The position numbers and the translations under genes were made by a program. 64,000 bases of DNA, taken from the NCBI RefSeq assembly GCF_002787055.1, contig NZ_CP024808.1, forward strand, positions 1,390,328 through 1,454,327, read 5' to 3'. Positions within the stretch are counted from its first letter, which is position 1. Each line of letters starts with the position of its first letter. Of this stretch, positions 17,396 through 25,578 are shown one piece after another. The notes beneath the pieces are model-generated. The model had not been told where the DNA came from, ran no database searches, and saw only the letters and a list, made by a program, of their open reading frames with translations. This DNA is from Candidatus Nitrosotenuis aquarius. Its GTDB lineage: Archaea > Thermoproteota > Nitrososphaeria > Nitrososphaerales > Nitrosopumilaceae.

Positions 17396-18423
17396 AAAGA
17401 GAGCTAGTGCCAAGACTGGACTATACACAGCTGTTCAAAATTGCAAATCTAGTGGTGAGCTTTGGGATTATACTTGTGACAAGCGGTGGAAGCTGGGACA
17501 TTACAAATCATATCCTAAACAAGCCAGAGACGTTTTTTGCACCTCCTCACGCAATGCTGTATTCTGGTGTGGGGCTTGCATTGGCAGGATTTGTCGCACT
17601 GTATCTGAGCTGGAAAAAATCCGGCAAAAATCCGCAATTTAGTCGGGGAATAAAAATCACCACAATAGGAATTGGCGCGCTGCTTTCTGCAGGTCCGATT
17701 GATTTTGTATGGCATTCCTCCTTTGGGCTTGATGGCCTGCTCAGCCCGCCCCATCTGGTGTTGATAGCAGGTATGGGCCTGACCAGCATTGGAGCACTAG
17801 TCAACACAAAATCACTACAAAAATCCAAGCCAAGTCATTTTGGTATTATAATTTCGTTTATTCCTGTTTGGTTTTCTGTAACTGGATTGTTCTATTCTTT
17901 TTCGCTGCCTTTCTCAAAGACTGATTATTTTGATTTTAACCCAAATCCAGTGTTTGCTGCCGGATTTGCAAGCGTTGCGTACCCGTTTTTGATCTCCACA
18001 ATACTTGTCAGCTCTGCTATATTTGCAAAAAAGAGATTCGGAGTTGCATCACTAGTTGGCGTGTCATATCTGGGAATAATGACAATGAGTGCCATTATTC
18101 CAAATCATGCACTGATCCCGACAATTCCGTTTTACTTGTCTAATGTTATCCCAATAGTACTTGGCGATTATATCTTGTCCAGAACAAAAAATACCAAATC
18201 CATGATGATATCTGGCGCAATCTTTGGAAGCACATTTTATTTCATGTATTATCCCCTAATCACATACACATACAATGAGATAACACTGGACAAGCTGATG
18301 TGGCCCAGCCTTACATCGATTATCTACTTTGAGATAATGCCATTAATTGCGTCATTTTTGATAATGTCTGGGGCCTTAGTTGGCGCAATATCTGTCAAGT
18401 TTGCGCAAAAAATCTCCAGCTAG
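17392..18423 (+). CDS. Polytopic membrane protein, unknown
   Basis: The 343-residue protein has about nine hydrophobic helices, with histidines in or near them (HNLN-type region ITNHILNK, FVWHSSFGLDG, PPHLVL). Conserved-looking His and Asp in the first half could bind a metal or heme, but this is speculation. It overlaps the upstream secreted-protein gene by 4 bases and ends convergent with a methyltransferase gene, sharing 4 bases. No family recognised. Confidence 0.65.
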   Translation: MKRELVPRLDYTQLFKIANLVVSFGIILVTSGGSWDITNHILNKPETFFAPPHAMLYSGVGLALAGFVALYLSWKKSGKNPQFSRGIKITTIGIGALLSAGPIDFVWHSSFGLDGLLSPPHLVLIAGMGLTSIGALVNTKSLQKSKPSHFGIIISFIPVWFSVTGLFYSFSLPFSKTDYFDFNPNPVFAAGFASVAYPFLISTILVSSAIFAKKRFGVASLVGVSYLGIMTMSAIIPNHALIPTIPFYLSNVIPIVLGDYILSRTKNTKSMMISGAIFGSTFYFMYYPLITYTYNEITLDKLMWPSLTSIIYFEIMPLIASFLIMSGALVGAISVKFAQKISS

Positions 18424-19253
18424 GACTTTTCCAGGCTCAAAAACAGATAATCAATTATTTTTCTCTCGGATAGGGCCTTCATTTTTTTCATCGACTTGAA
18501 GACTAGGCCTTCTATATTGCCAGAATATGTTGTGACTAGTCTTTCCTTGAGGGCTTTTCTATTTTTTATGTAATAGTTTGCAAACGGTGCATACACCAAT
18601 TCCCCCACGGATTCTTCCTTTTTGAGGCGAAATCCAGCATGCCTTATTGCGCCTAGGACGTGGGATTTGGTGTATTTTTTTGAAAGCCACGTTATGCTTA
18701 GTATTCCAAGCTTGAATAATGAAGGATCCACTGTGACGGGAATTGCAAGTATTAGCTTGCCGTCATCTGTCAAGACCCGCCTTGACTCTTCAAAGAATTT
18801 TTCCAGCACAAAGTGTTGGGCCGATTCCAGCGCGATGATTCTGTCAAATGATTCATCAGAAAATGGAATGTCGCCTGAGGATGAGTTTATCTGAGATACG
18901 ATATGGTTGCTGCCGTTTTTTAGCTCTGAGAAATTCAAGTCCATACAAAATATGTCCAGATGCGAAAACCTCTCCTTCCATATTGTGGCAGGAATGCAAA
19001 ACCCACTACCAACATCTAGAATTTTTTTTGCAGAGCCAAACTCGCCAAACTCGGATGCATATTCCGACATTTCCCTTTGCGCGTCAGGCAGGACAGTAGA
19101 GTTTTTCCATAAGCCGAAATTGAGCATCTTTGTGTCTGCGCCAACCTGCATCATTGGGCCGAACTTGGAATAAATATTGACAATGTCCCTGCCCGAATGT
19201 CTTCCATTCCACAATATGACATCAAGTGGGTTTATCGTGATCTTTTGATTCAA
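18420..19253 (-). CDS. Class I SAM-dependent methyltransferase
   Basis: A 277-residue methyltransferase with motif I ILDVGSGFCIPA (residues ~75-86), motif II-like IFCMDLNFSEL, a FSDESFDRIIALESAQHF motif IV region and RVLTDDGKLILAIPV. It resembles UbiE/gamma-tocopherol and sterol-type methyltransferases of the type 11 group. Start is TTG at 19253; no better start is close. The substrate is unknown. Confidence 0.82.
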   Translation of the reverse strand: MNQKITINPLDVILWNGRHSGRDIVNIYSKFGPMMQVGADTKMLNFGLWKNSTVLPDAQREMSEYASEFGEFGSAKKILDVGSGFCIPATIWKERFSHLDIFCMDLNFSELKNGSNHIVSQINSSSGDIPFSDESFDRIIALESAQHFVLEKFFEESRRVLTDDGKLILAIPVTVDPSLFKLGILSITWLSKKYTKSHVLGAIRHAGFRLKKEESVGELVYAPFANYYIKNRKALKERLVTTYSGNIEGLVFKSMKKMKALSERKIIDYLFLSLEKS

Positions 19254-19277
19254 AGATGATATGGGAAGAAAAAGGGG

Positions 19278-20024
19278 TTATTTTAGGTTCAGTGGAATGC
19301 CACCAGAACCCCACGGCTCTTTTACATTGAACGTGTACTGCTTTGTTGGGTCGAACTTGAAGTCCACATAGCTTCCATAGCCAATTGCCGGACCAAATAG
19401 CATGTTAAATGTCCTAGATGCTCCCGGCTTTAGCACAATTTGGCCGTTGGTAAAGTCTTGTGCCGCATACTTGAATGTGGTAGTGCCATCTGATACGTCA
19501 TAGTTACACACGGCAGGACCTGTACAATACAGGGCTATGTTGTCTTTGGAGCCGGTGTTTTCAACTAGGAACTTGAGGTTCACAATGTCTTTACCACTAC
19601 TTTTCTCTACTGTTGCCCCGGCATAATAGAATGTAATTGGGCCGATTGTGGTCTTGGTTGCCTTTGCCTTGAATGCAGCATCTCCAGAGCTTGCCTTGAG
19701 TGCCTTTTCACATTCGTATTGCTCTCGCTGTGTTTTCTTTGCTTTGCATTCGTCTAGCTTTTGCTGTGCTGGATCAACAGAGGCAGGTGTTGGTTGTGTT
19801 ACACTAGTGATTGGTTTTGCCTGCGTCTTTTTTGTTTCTGTCTTTTTTACAGATTTATTTTCTTTTTTTGTATCTTTTTTGGAATCTTTCTTTGCGTCTT
19901 TTTTCTTGTCCTTTTTTTCTTCAGCAAATGCACTTGTAGATAGTGTAACGCTAAGAATTAAGCTGGCTGCAATTGCTAGCGCAACAAGTTTGATTGCGTG
20001 ATTTTGCGTCAATTTTTGTTTCAT
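19278..20024 (-). CDS. Exported protein with Lys-rich linker and beta-sandwich domain
   Basis: The 248-residue protein has a signal peptide ending near SAFA (about residue 34), a Lys/Asp-rich low-complexity segment (residues ~36-70), and a C-terminal domain with VNLKFLVENTGSKDNIALYC typical of Ig-like DUF4352-type folds. The two Cys pairs could form disulfides outside the cell. The promoter carries two copies of the 10-base repeat shared with the B12-protein locus, 19 bases apart (20056-20065 and 20075-20084), so it may belong to the same regulon. Confidence 0.7.
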   Translation of the reverse strand: MKQKLTQNHAIKLVALAIAASLILSVTLSTSAFAEEKKDKKKDAKKDSKKDTKKENKSVKKTETKKTQAKPITSVTQPTPASVDPAQQKLDECKAKKTQREQYECEKALKASSGDAAFKAKATKTTIGPITFYYAGATVEKSSGKDIVNLKFLVENTGSKDNIALYCTGPAVCNYDVSDGTTTFKYAAQDFTNGQIVLKPGASRTFNMLFGPAIGYGSYVDFKFDPTKQYTFNVKEPWGSGGIPLNLK

Positions 20025-20055
20025 TGAATATGATTTTGTAATTTTATTATATAAA

Positions 20056-20112
20056 CTAGTGATAAAATTCCAATCTAGTGCTAATTTTCCACATTTTGCT
20101 GGTTGGCACTAG
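20056..20112. promoter_or_regulatory. Operator-like repeats between the exported-protein gene and the zinc-ribbon gene
   Basis: CTAGTGATAA (20056-20065) and CTAGTGCTAA (20075-20084) are direct repeats 19 bases apart that face the minus-strand gene. The inverted TTGGCACTAG (20103-20112) faces the plus-strand gene, with a weak TTATCctgcg copy 19 bases on. TATA-like elements lie just downstream on each side (tttatataat, gtttaaataa). The same repeats occur near the CarH-like gene. Confidence 0.6.
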
Positions 20113-20160
20113 GGCAAAAAATTATCCTGCGTTTAAATAAAAAACAACCTAAGTTTTCTC

Positions 20161-20361
20161 ATGTCCACATCATGCAAAGGCGTCTGCACCAGCTTCAAGG
20201 CAGAGAGCGCACAAAACGGTGCACGATATACAATGGGACAAAAAAGATGCACGTATTGCTCGATATATCTACAAGTTGATTCGATAAACTGCCCATGTTG
20301 CGGTTCTAGACTTCGCTCAAAGGCAAGACACAGGCCGCAAATTCAACTGTTCAAGGACTGA
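20161..20361 (+). CDS. Thaumarchaeal zinc-ribbon protein, 66 residues
   Basis: This small protein has three Cys clusters: CKGVC at residues 5-9, CTYC at about 38-41, and CPCCG near 54, followed by RLRSKARHRP. A longer paralogue with the same spacing (CKGIC, RCQIC, CPCCGYRLRTKPR) is at 41114, so it is a genuine family. Likely a zinc-binding nucleic-acid or protein-interaction module. gtttaaataa 20131-20140 is its TATA box and the B12-locus repeats lie upstream. Confidence 0.8.
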   Translation: MSTSCKGVCTSFKAESAQNGARYTMGQKRCTYCSIYLQVDSINCPCCGSRLRSKARHRPQIQLFKD

Positions 20362-20366
20362 TCTTG

Positions 20367-20714
20367 ATGCCACACATTGTATTTGATAGTAAAATAGATC
20401 TTGAAGATTTTGCACAAAAGTTTTCTCCATATGTGGCAACAGAGCCATACATTATAAAGTTAAACGATTTGTTTTTGTCGCATACAAAAAAATCCGTACT
20501 AGTGCCCGCAGTAGCAATTGACGAAAAAAACCAGCAATACCTAATAGAAATACTTGCAAAGGATGAAAAAACAACGATTCGTCTCTATCCTGGAACTGAT
20601 CCTGAAAAAACAGCAGGCGTCAAGATGTCTATGGGATGTCTGGCAAAAATGATCCAAACAGAATTTCCAGAACTATGCATCTCAAAGACCAATATTGCTG
20701 AATTTATTCAATAA
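20367..20714 (+). CDS. Conserved hypothetical protein, 115 residues
   Basis: An alpha/beta protein of 115 residues starting at ATG 20367 (an in-frame TTG lies three bases earlier), 5 bases after the zinc-ribbon gene and presumably co-transcribed. Strands such as KKSVLVPAVAIDEKNQQYLIE and TTIRLYPGTDP are evident, with a conserved-looking MSMGCLAKMI near the end. No family recognised. It overlaps the convergent nitroreductase gene by 11 bases. Confidence 0.6.
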   Translation: MPHIVFDSKIDLEDFAQKFSPYVATEPYIIKLNDLFLSHTKKSVLVPAVAIDEKNQQYLIEILAKDEKTTIRLYPGTDPEKTAGVKMSMGCLAKMIQTEFPELCISKTNIAEFIQ

Positions 20715-21633
20715 CTCTGACCAAGTCCTTTAGCTTTCGTCTGGACTTTGGAGGTCTGCTCTTTTGTGGATAACCGATGCACAATATGGATGACGGCCTA
20801 AGCTTGGTTCCGAGGATCTGCCTTACCTTTTCCTCGTCAATCATTCCAATCCAAATCGAGCTTAGGCCCAAGGCCGAGGCGGCAAGCTGGGAATACGCAG
20901 CTGCCAGCGTTGCGTCTTGCAGTGAGAATTTTGCCAGAATCTCCGGGGGGAAGTTTATCTTGACTCTGGATGGGTCCATACAAAACACCAATACTACCGG
21001 CGCGTTTACGAATGGTTGGTTGTTTGCTGCCTCGACTAACCTTCGCTTTACCTCCTTGTTTTTGACGTAAAACACCTCAAAACCCTGAAAGTTGCCAGCA
21101 GTTGGAGCAGTATCGGCAGCTGCCAGAATTTTGTCCACCTGCCATTGCTCTATTACTTTGGATGAGTCAAAATTCCTAGTAGAGCGCCTAGTTGACATTA
21201 CCCGAAATAAATCTGATTGCGGAATTCCTTTTTTTGGCTTTGATTTTAGGACCGCGGCCAGCTGGTCGCCTTCTTCCTTTTCTATTTGTATTGATGGCAG
21301 AAATTCTTTAGGATAAATCTTGATTGGCTTTGGAGTATGTGGGACCTTTTTGTATTCTAGTATTGCTTTGGTCATGACACCGGTCTTTGCCTCCAGATAT
21401 TTGGAGTCCTTTAGGCGAAATTGGACTAGATCCGTGTTTATCAGAATTGTGCTAAATTCGTCTTCAAGCTCCACTTTGCCAGTAGAGTTTTTTGCCAAAA
21501 TTTCTGTCAGAGAATCCAACTCGTCTTTGTTTAGAACCACAACATCGGAATCGTCCTCATCAATTCCCTCCCACACAAGGCGGCAGCCGTCCTTGGAAAT
21601 GTAGGATGGCTCTACCTTAGTAAACTTGCCCAT
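20704..21633 (-). CDS. Nitroreductase family protein with extra N-terminal domain
   Basis: The 309-residue protein is a flavin nitroreductase fold in its C-terminal two thirds (MSTRRSTRNFDSSKV near 145, then ADTAPTAGNFQGFEV, NNQPFVNAPVVLVF, and ALGLSSIWIG). The first 110 residues form an extra alpha/beta domain with VVVLNKDELDSLTEIL that I cannot assign. The family uses FMN and NAD(P)H on nitro, quinone or corrinoid substrates; a BluB-like role is not supported by sequence. The shared divergent promoter with DUF1722 contains one CTAGTGCTAA site. Confidence 0.82.
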   Translation of the reverse strand: MGKFTKVEPSYISKDGCRLVWEGIDEDDSDVVVLNKDELDSLTEILAKNSTGKVELEDEFSTILINTDLVQFRLKDSKYLEAKTGVMTKAILEYKKVPHTPKPIKIYPKEFLPSIQIEKEEGDQLAAVLKSKPKKGIPQSDLFRVMSTRRSTRNFDSSKVIEQWQVDKILAAADTAPTAGNFQGFEVFYVKNKEVKRRLVEAANNQPFVNAPVVLVFCMDPSRVKINFPPEILAKFSLQDATLAAAYSQLAASALGLSSIWIGMIDEEKVRQILGTKLRPSSILCIGYPQKSRPPKSRRKLKDLVRVIE

Positions 21634-21697
21634 AAAATTGATCTGTCGTTTGTGATACTAATGCATATCGTTGTTGAAACATCTTTACAATGATAAT

Positions 21698-21707
21698 CTA
21701 GTGCTAA
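21698..21707. promoter_or_regulatory. CTAGTGCTAA site in the nitroreductase/DUF1722 divergent promoter
   Basis: An exact 10-base match to the motif at 20075 and 23170. A TTATCATTG half copy is adjacent on the minus strand, but the 19-base partner is missing. The TATA box for DUF1722 (gttaaaatatt) begins about 25 bases downstream. Confidence 0.5.
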
Positions 21708-21756
21708 TTCTTCATTCAACTTTTTCTGGTTAAAATATTGATTTTCAGCTAATACT

Positions 21757-22260
21757 ATGATGAGTGCGCCAAAAAACCCAGATGTATTGCTGACCAGCTT
21801 GCAAATATCCGCATTTGTAAGAAAAGGATTCTCGGAAATCAAGTCTGCTCCTGACATTGACAAGCTAGTCCACTTTCATTCTATCAACAAATTTCTGCTA
21901 ATGGCACACAACTACAACAGTACCCGAATATTGGGAAACATTGTTGCAAACCATGAACACCTTGCACTAGGCGAGATCTTTGAGAAATATGGTTTACAGC
22001 TAGGCCAAGCTCTCAAAAGCGAACCTTCCGTAAAATCACATGCAAACGTATTGCAAAAAATCTTGGGCTATTTCAAAAAAGAACTAACGCCTGAAGAAAA
22101 AACTGAAATCCTCAGTATGATCTTTGAATATAAAAAAGGCACAATCGCCCTCAATGATGTACTTTTGTTATTGGAAGAGATGACCAGAAAATTCCAAAAA
22201 ACATACTTGGTTAGGCAGACATACTTCCTTCTTTATGCTAAAGTGACAAAATCCAAGTAA
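21757..22260 (+). CDS. ybgA: DUF1722/YbgA family protein
   Basis: The 167-residue protein matches DUF1722: DKLVHFHSINKFLLMAHN near residue 35 and NHEHLALGEIFEKYGLQL follow the family pattern, with YLVRQTYF near the C-terminus. In bacteria ybgA-type genes accompany photolyase, B12-dependent MerR regulators (LitR/CarH) and SDR genes, and in other fusions a desulfidase domain. Here the neighbour is a CarH-like B12 protein and an SDR, which repeats that bacterial association in an archaeon. Molecular function is not known. Confidence 0.85.
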   Translation: MMSAPKNPDVLLTSLQISAFVRKGFSEIKSAPDIDKLVHFHSINKFLLMAHNYNSTRILGNIVANHEHLALGEIFEKYGLQLGQALKSEPSVKSHANVLQKILGYFKKELTPEEKTEILSMIFEYKKGTIALNDVLLLLEEMTRKFQKTYLVRQTYFLLYAKVTKSK

Positions 22261-22275
22261 TTCTGTCCAGCATGG

Positions 22276-23136
22276 CTATTTCTTGCTGGTCACTAGCCTT
22301 GCTATGTTTTTGAGGTTGGTGTCTCTGATTATCTGAGCGTATTCGAATTGTATCTGCTCATCCTTTATGGCTTGGCCTCCAACGAAAATCGGAACATCAA
22401 TGTGTTCTGCTATCTTTTTGATAAGCCTTTGAGCTGGCTTGATGCTGTCATCTAATGTGACTGAGACAACTATGGAATCTGGTTTGGTAGATTCAACAAA
22501 ACTCACAATGGAATTATGAGGCTCAGTTGGTGTCAAATTGTACACGCGGTGCCCAATGCTGGCTAGGTGCATCTCTAGAATGTTCGCGCCTAGGTTATGC
22601 TCTTCGCCTTCGGGAACGCAGATGACGATCTTTTTCTTCGTGGAAATGTCCGTGTATTTGCTGTTTATCATCTTGACAAGGGTGTTTGCAATGTTACTTG
22701 CAACATGTTCGTCGGCAATCCCTATCTGGTTTTTTGCCCACATGTCTCCAATTTGGTACATTACTGGTGTGAGAATTTTTTCAAAAAAACCCGGCGTACC
22801 GGATGTTGCCGAATATGTGTCATAAAGCTGCTTTGTCGAGTCAAAATCTCCCCTTATTAGATATCTGTACAGCTGTCCTCTGAGCTTTGCAAGAAGCTCC
22901 TCTTTCTCCACTATGGAGACAGTATCGATGGATGAAAGATATGCAATTATTTTTTTGTCGTTTCTATAGTCTGGCGGTATGTCGTCCTTTGTTATCTCAG
23001 CTGCTCTGCCTAGATACTTGATCGTCTCTTGCCTCGATGTACTCTTTTTTGGATCCCAGACTGATTTTACCAAATAGAGATATTTCTCGCCCTTTACTGT
23101 TTTAGCCCTCAGATAAACCAATGTTGGTATTTCCAT
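22276..23136 (-). CDS. CarH-like adenosylcobalamin-binding protein with non-MerR N-terminus
   Basis: The 286-residue protein has a C-terminal B12 domain like that of CarH photoreceptors. The helical cap contains W133 followed after nine residues by E143-H144 (ADEHVASN), the Wx9EH signature that senses the adenosyl group. The Rossmann part has EEHNLG (ExHxxG, H180 as likely lower axial ligand). The residue after W133 is Ala, whereas Thermus CarH has the His that forms the light-induced bis-His adduct. The N-terminal 65 residues (GEKYLYLVKSVWD, SRQETIKYLG) are not MerR and may be a different DNA-binding module. It could be a light- or B12-sensing regulator; enzymatic use of B12 is less likely. 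Confidence 0.8.
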   Translation of the reverse strand: MEIPTLVYLRAKTVKGEKYLYLVKSVWDPKKSTSRQETIKYLGRAAEITKDDIPPDYRNDKKIIAYLSSIDTVSIVEKEELLAKLRGQLYRYLIRGDFDSTKQLYDTYSATSGTPGFFEKILTPVMYQIGDMWAKNQIGIADEHVASNIANTLVKMINSKYTDISTKKKIVICVPEGEEHNLGANILEMHLASIGHRVYNLTPTEPHNSIVSFVESTKPDSIVVSVTLDDSIKPAQRLIKKIAEHIDVPIFVGGQAIKDEQIQFEYAQIIRDTNLKNIARLVTSKK

Positions 23137-23150
23137 CTACAAATTAATAA

Positions 23151-23179
23151 ATGGTGCCAACTTGTTTTCCTAGTGCTAA
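23151..23179. promoter_or_regulatory. Tandem operator-like repeats upstream of the CarH-like gene
   Basis: On the minus strand TTAGCACTAG (23179-23170) is followed after 9 bases by TTGGCACCAT (23160-23151), again a 19-base periodicity. A TATA-like ttattaattt lies between the second copy and the start codon at 23136. Autoregulation by the CarH-like protein is the simplest inference. Confidence 0.6.
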
Positions 23180-23233
23180 CTATGTTGATATTCTTTGGAT
23201 GATTTTTCTTATTTGTGCGGAAAAAATAATCTG

Positions 23234-23262
23234 TTGGCACTAGAAATAGTTTTTATCATCAG
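23234..23262. promoter_or_regulatory. Tandem operator-like repeats upstream of the SDR gene
   Basis: TTGGCACTAG (23234-23243) is followed after 9 bases by TTATCATCAG (23253-23262), matching the arrangement at 20084-20056 on the other strand. TATA-like ttatatt (23264-23270) comes directly after. Confidence 0.6.
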
Positions 23263-23291
23263 GTTATATTCTAGAAAATAAAATCATTCGC

Positions 23292-23354
23292 ATGAAGCAA
23301 AATCCATTGATTGTAAAAATCCAAAGCGACAATTGTGATTGGGTACGCCAATGA
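23292..23354 (+). CDS. Possible 20-residue leader peptide before the SDR gene
   Basis: An ATG at 23292 opens a 20-codon frame whose TGA overlaps the SDR ATG (ATGA). ttatatt at 23264-23270 lies 25 bases upstream, so the mRNA may begin at this ATG. The peptide (MKQNPLIVKI start) has no recognisable family. Translational coupling is possible; a chance frame is equally plausible. Confidence 0.3.
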   Translation: MKQNPLIVKIQSDNCDWVRQ

Positions 23355-24724
23355 GTCAGACAACTATGCAATTCTCCCAGATCAGACCATACAATATCTT
23401 GGTCACCGGCGCAACTGGATTCATTGGTTCGCGCCTTGTATCTTATTTACTAAAAAATGGATATTCTGTTAAGGCATTATCTAGGAGTTCTAAAAAAGAC
23501 GACAACAATCTAAAGTTTGTAAAAGCGGATTTATTTAATCAAGATGAATTAGAGAAAGCCCTTGACGGAGTAGAAATTGCGTATTATCTAGTTCACTCGA
23601 TGGAAGGAGATAAAAACCACTGGAAGGAATTTGCATCACGGGAAAGAACCCAAGCACAAAATTTTTTGAGAGCAGCAACAAAGGGGGGCGTAAAAAGAAT
23701 AATCTATCTTGGCGGACTAGTAAATGAAAATCTAGATCTCTCGCCACACATGAAAAGCAGAAAAGAAGTAGGAGATATTTTGGCATCTGGCAATATCCCC
23801 GTGACTCAACTTCGGGCTTCTCTGATAATTGGTGCTGGTGGTGGTTCATACGCAATGCTCCGTTATCTGGTTGAGCGCTTGAGAATCATGATCTGCCCAA
23901 GATGGGTAAAATCCCTGGCCCAGCCAATTGCCGTAGATGATGTGATAAAATACTTGGCAGGCTGTATGGAAAAACCAGAAACCACTGGAAAAATCTTCGA
24001 TATTGGGGGACCACAAAGACTAACCTACGAAGAACTGATGAGGTTGTATTCGGCATATTTGCACAAAAAGCTCTTTATCATACAAATACCGTTTCTGACC
24101 ACTAGACTTTCTTCATATTGGGTTGATCTAATAACACCTGTCAAGGCGTCGCTTGCAAGACCGTTAATTGACAGCCTAATACATGATACCATAGTTGAAG
24201 ATAATTCTATTAGAAAAATAATTCCAATCCCACTCAAATCCGTCACAGAATCAATACACATTGCAACACAGGAAATGAAACTAAGCCCGCCACAAGAAAA
24301 TCTGACAGAAAACAGGACTAGTTTTGTTCTAAATCAAAAGCTACTGTTAGTGTCGCTTTTGGTAATGGCTTCAATAGGAACCACATACTATTGGCTAGAT
24401 GACAGATCGGATGTGTATCAACCCGGATGGCTTGTAGTGTCTGGCGTTTGGTTTGTTGCACTTATCGCCTCGATAATCTTTGTAAATAATAAAACCCGTT
24501 TAGGATACCTGACTGCAGGAATTGTATCTTGGATAACGCTTGCTTTTTGGCTCTTTGATAATTACTATGTGGTGTTTCATGATTCTGTGATTGCTAGACA
24601 ACCAAACGCGGAAATGACGATTCGTAACTTTGTTGGTGTAATAATTGCAAGTCTTGCAATAGGCTCCTCACATAATGTATTCCACAAAATACACTCAAAA
24701 CAATTTCGTGGAAGGCCTGTCTGA
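23351..24724 (+). CDS. SDR-family NAD(P)-binding protein with C-terminal membrane domain
   Basis: Residues up to about 300 form an atypical SDR: ILVTGATGFIGSRLVSYLLKNG, KADLFNQDEL, YYLVHSMEG and a C-terminal substrate half. The last 120 residues hold about four transmembrane helices (LLLVSLLVMASIGTTYYWL and three more). Similar YtfG/ycf39-type SDRs sit in bacterial light-inducible LitR/CarH clusters. ATG 23351 is chosen; a 20-codon frame at 23292-23354 overlaps it by ATGA and might be a leader. The tandem operator just upstream ties it to the CarH-like gene. Confidence 0.82.
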   Translation: MSQTTMQFSQIRPYNILVTGATGFIGSRLVSYLLKNGYSVKALSRSSKKDDNNLKFVKADLFNQDELEKALDGVEIAYYLVHSMEGDKNHWKEFASRERTQAQNFLRAATKGGVKRIIYLGGLVNENLDLSPHMKSRKEVGDILASGNIPVTQLRASLIIGAGGGSYAMLRYLVERLRIMICPRWVKSLAQPIAVDDVIKYLAGCMEKPETTGKIFDIGGPQRLTYEELMRLYSAYLHKKLFIIQIPFLTTRLSSYWVDLITPVKASLARPLIDSLIHDTIVEDNSIRKIIPIPLKSVTESIHIATQEMKLSPPQENLTENRTSFVLNQKLLLVSLLVMASIGTTYYWLDDRSDVYQPGWLVVSGVWFVALIASIIFVNNKTRLGYLTAGIVSWITLAFWLFDNYYVVFHDSVIARQPNAEMTIRNFVGVIIASLAIGSSHNVFHKIHSKQFRGRPV

Positions 24725-24772
24725 AGCCTAGGGTACTTATTGTTTTTTACCTAGTTAAGATCTAGACTAGTT

Positions 24773-25573
24773 ATGGTGGACCTGTACGAAGAGGCCGCAA
24801 ACAACTTTTTGGAACTATCAAGCCAGCAGCGACTCCAGATAATATTCAAGCTGCTTGAGAAAAAGTCCAAGATAACAAACATGGCAAAGGAAATTGGCGC
24901 CACAGTCCAGGAGGTTCACCGCAACTTTGCCAGACTAGAAGACGGCGGATTTATTGTAAAAAACATGGACGGATACTATACGCTTACCACATATGGCAAG
25001 ACCATTTGCTCTCAGACTCCGTCAATCATCTTCCTATCTCGGAACAGGAAATATTTTGAGGATCATACCTTTGGCGACATTCCGCCCAAGTTTATCATGA
25101 GGATTGGCCAGCTTGCAAATTTCTCACACATCAAGGGAGTATCCAAGGTGCTGGAGCAGTGGAAGTCAATTTACAAAAACGCAAACCAGTACATCTATGA
25201 AATTCTGACTGAAATCCCGCTAGACATCATAGAGCCAAAAGTAAAGCAAATCGCAAAGGGCGTAAAGTTCAACTATATTCTGTCTGAATCCGCAGTCGTA
25301 CCAAAGGGAAGAAAAAAACTACTTGCCAAGCTCAACTATGATAGTTTGATAGAAAAAGGACTAATTGAGAGAAAGATGAAAAAGACAATTCAGACTCTGA
25401 TTGTTTTAAACGAAAAAGAGGCAAGCGTTGCCTTTCCAAATGCTGAAGGAGAAGCAGACCTGACTGAGATCTTTTACAGCACGGATTCAATGTTTCATGA
25501 GTGGTGCTTGGATTATTTCCGGTATAACTGGTACGAATCTGAAATATTTCAGGAATCAAAGCTAAAAGAATAG
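24773..25573 (+). CDS. Transcriptional regulator, winged helix plus FilR1 domain
   Basis: The 266-residue protein has an N-terminal winged helix (SSQQRLQIIFKLLEKKSKITNMAKEIGATV... to about 75) and the long archaeal FilR1/DUF1724 domain (about 100-255: VLEQWKSIYKNANQYIYEILTEIP, SVAFPNAEGEADLTEIFYS, HEWCLDYFRYNWY). FilR1 proteins regulate metabolism or cell shape in methanogens and are common in archaea. The ligand is unknown. It ends convergent with a 42-residue membrane microprotein and could regulate the neighbouring SDR locus. Confidence 0.88.
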   Translation: MVDLYEEAANNFLELSSQQRLQIIFKLLEKKSKITNMAKEIGATVQEVHRNFARLEDGGFIVKNMDGYYTLTTYGKTICSQTPSIIFLSRNRKYFEDHTFGDIPPKFIMRIGQLANFSHIKGVSKVLEQWKSIYKNANQYIYEILTEIPLDIIEPKVKQIAKGVKFNYILSESAVVPKGRKKLLAKLNYDSLIEKGLIERKMKKTIQTLIVLNEKEASVAFPNAEGEADLTEIFYSTDSMFHEWCLDYFRYNWYESEIFQESKLKE

Positions 25574-25578
25574 AAAAA

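Noticed and set aside
19648-20001. Plus-strand frame with Phe/Cys-rich translation
   Set aside because: It is the antisense of the Lys-rich exported protein, and its composition is explained by that repeat.
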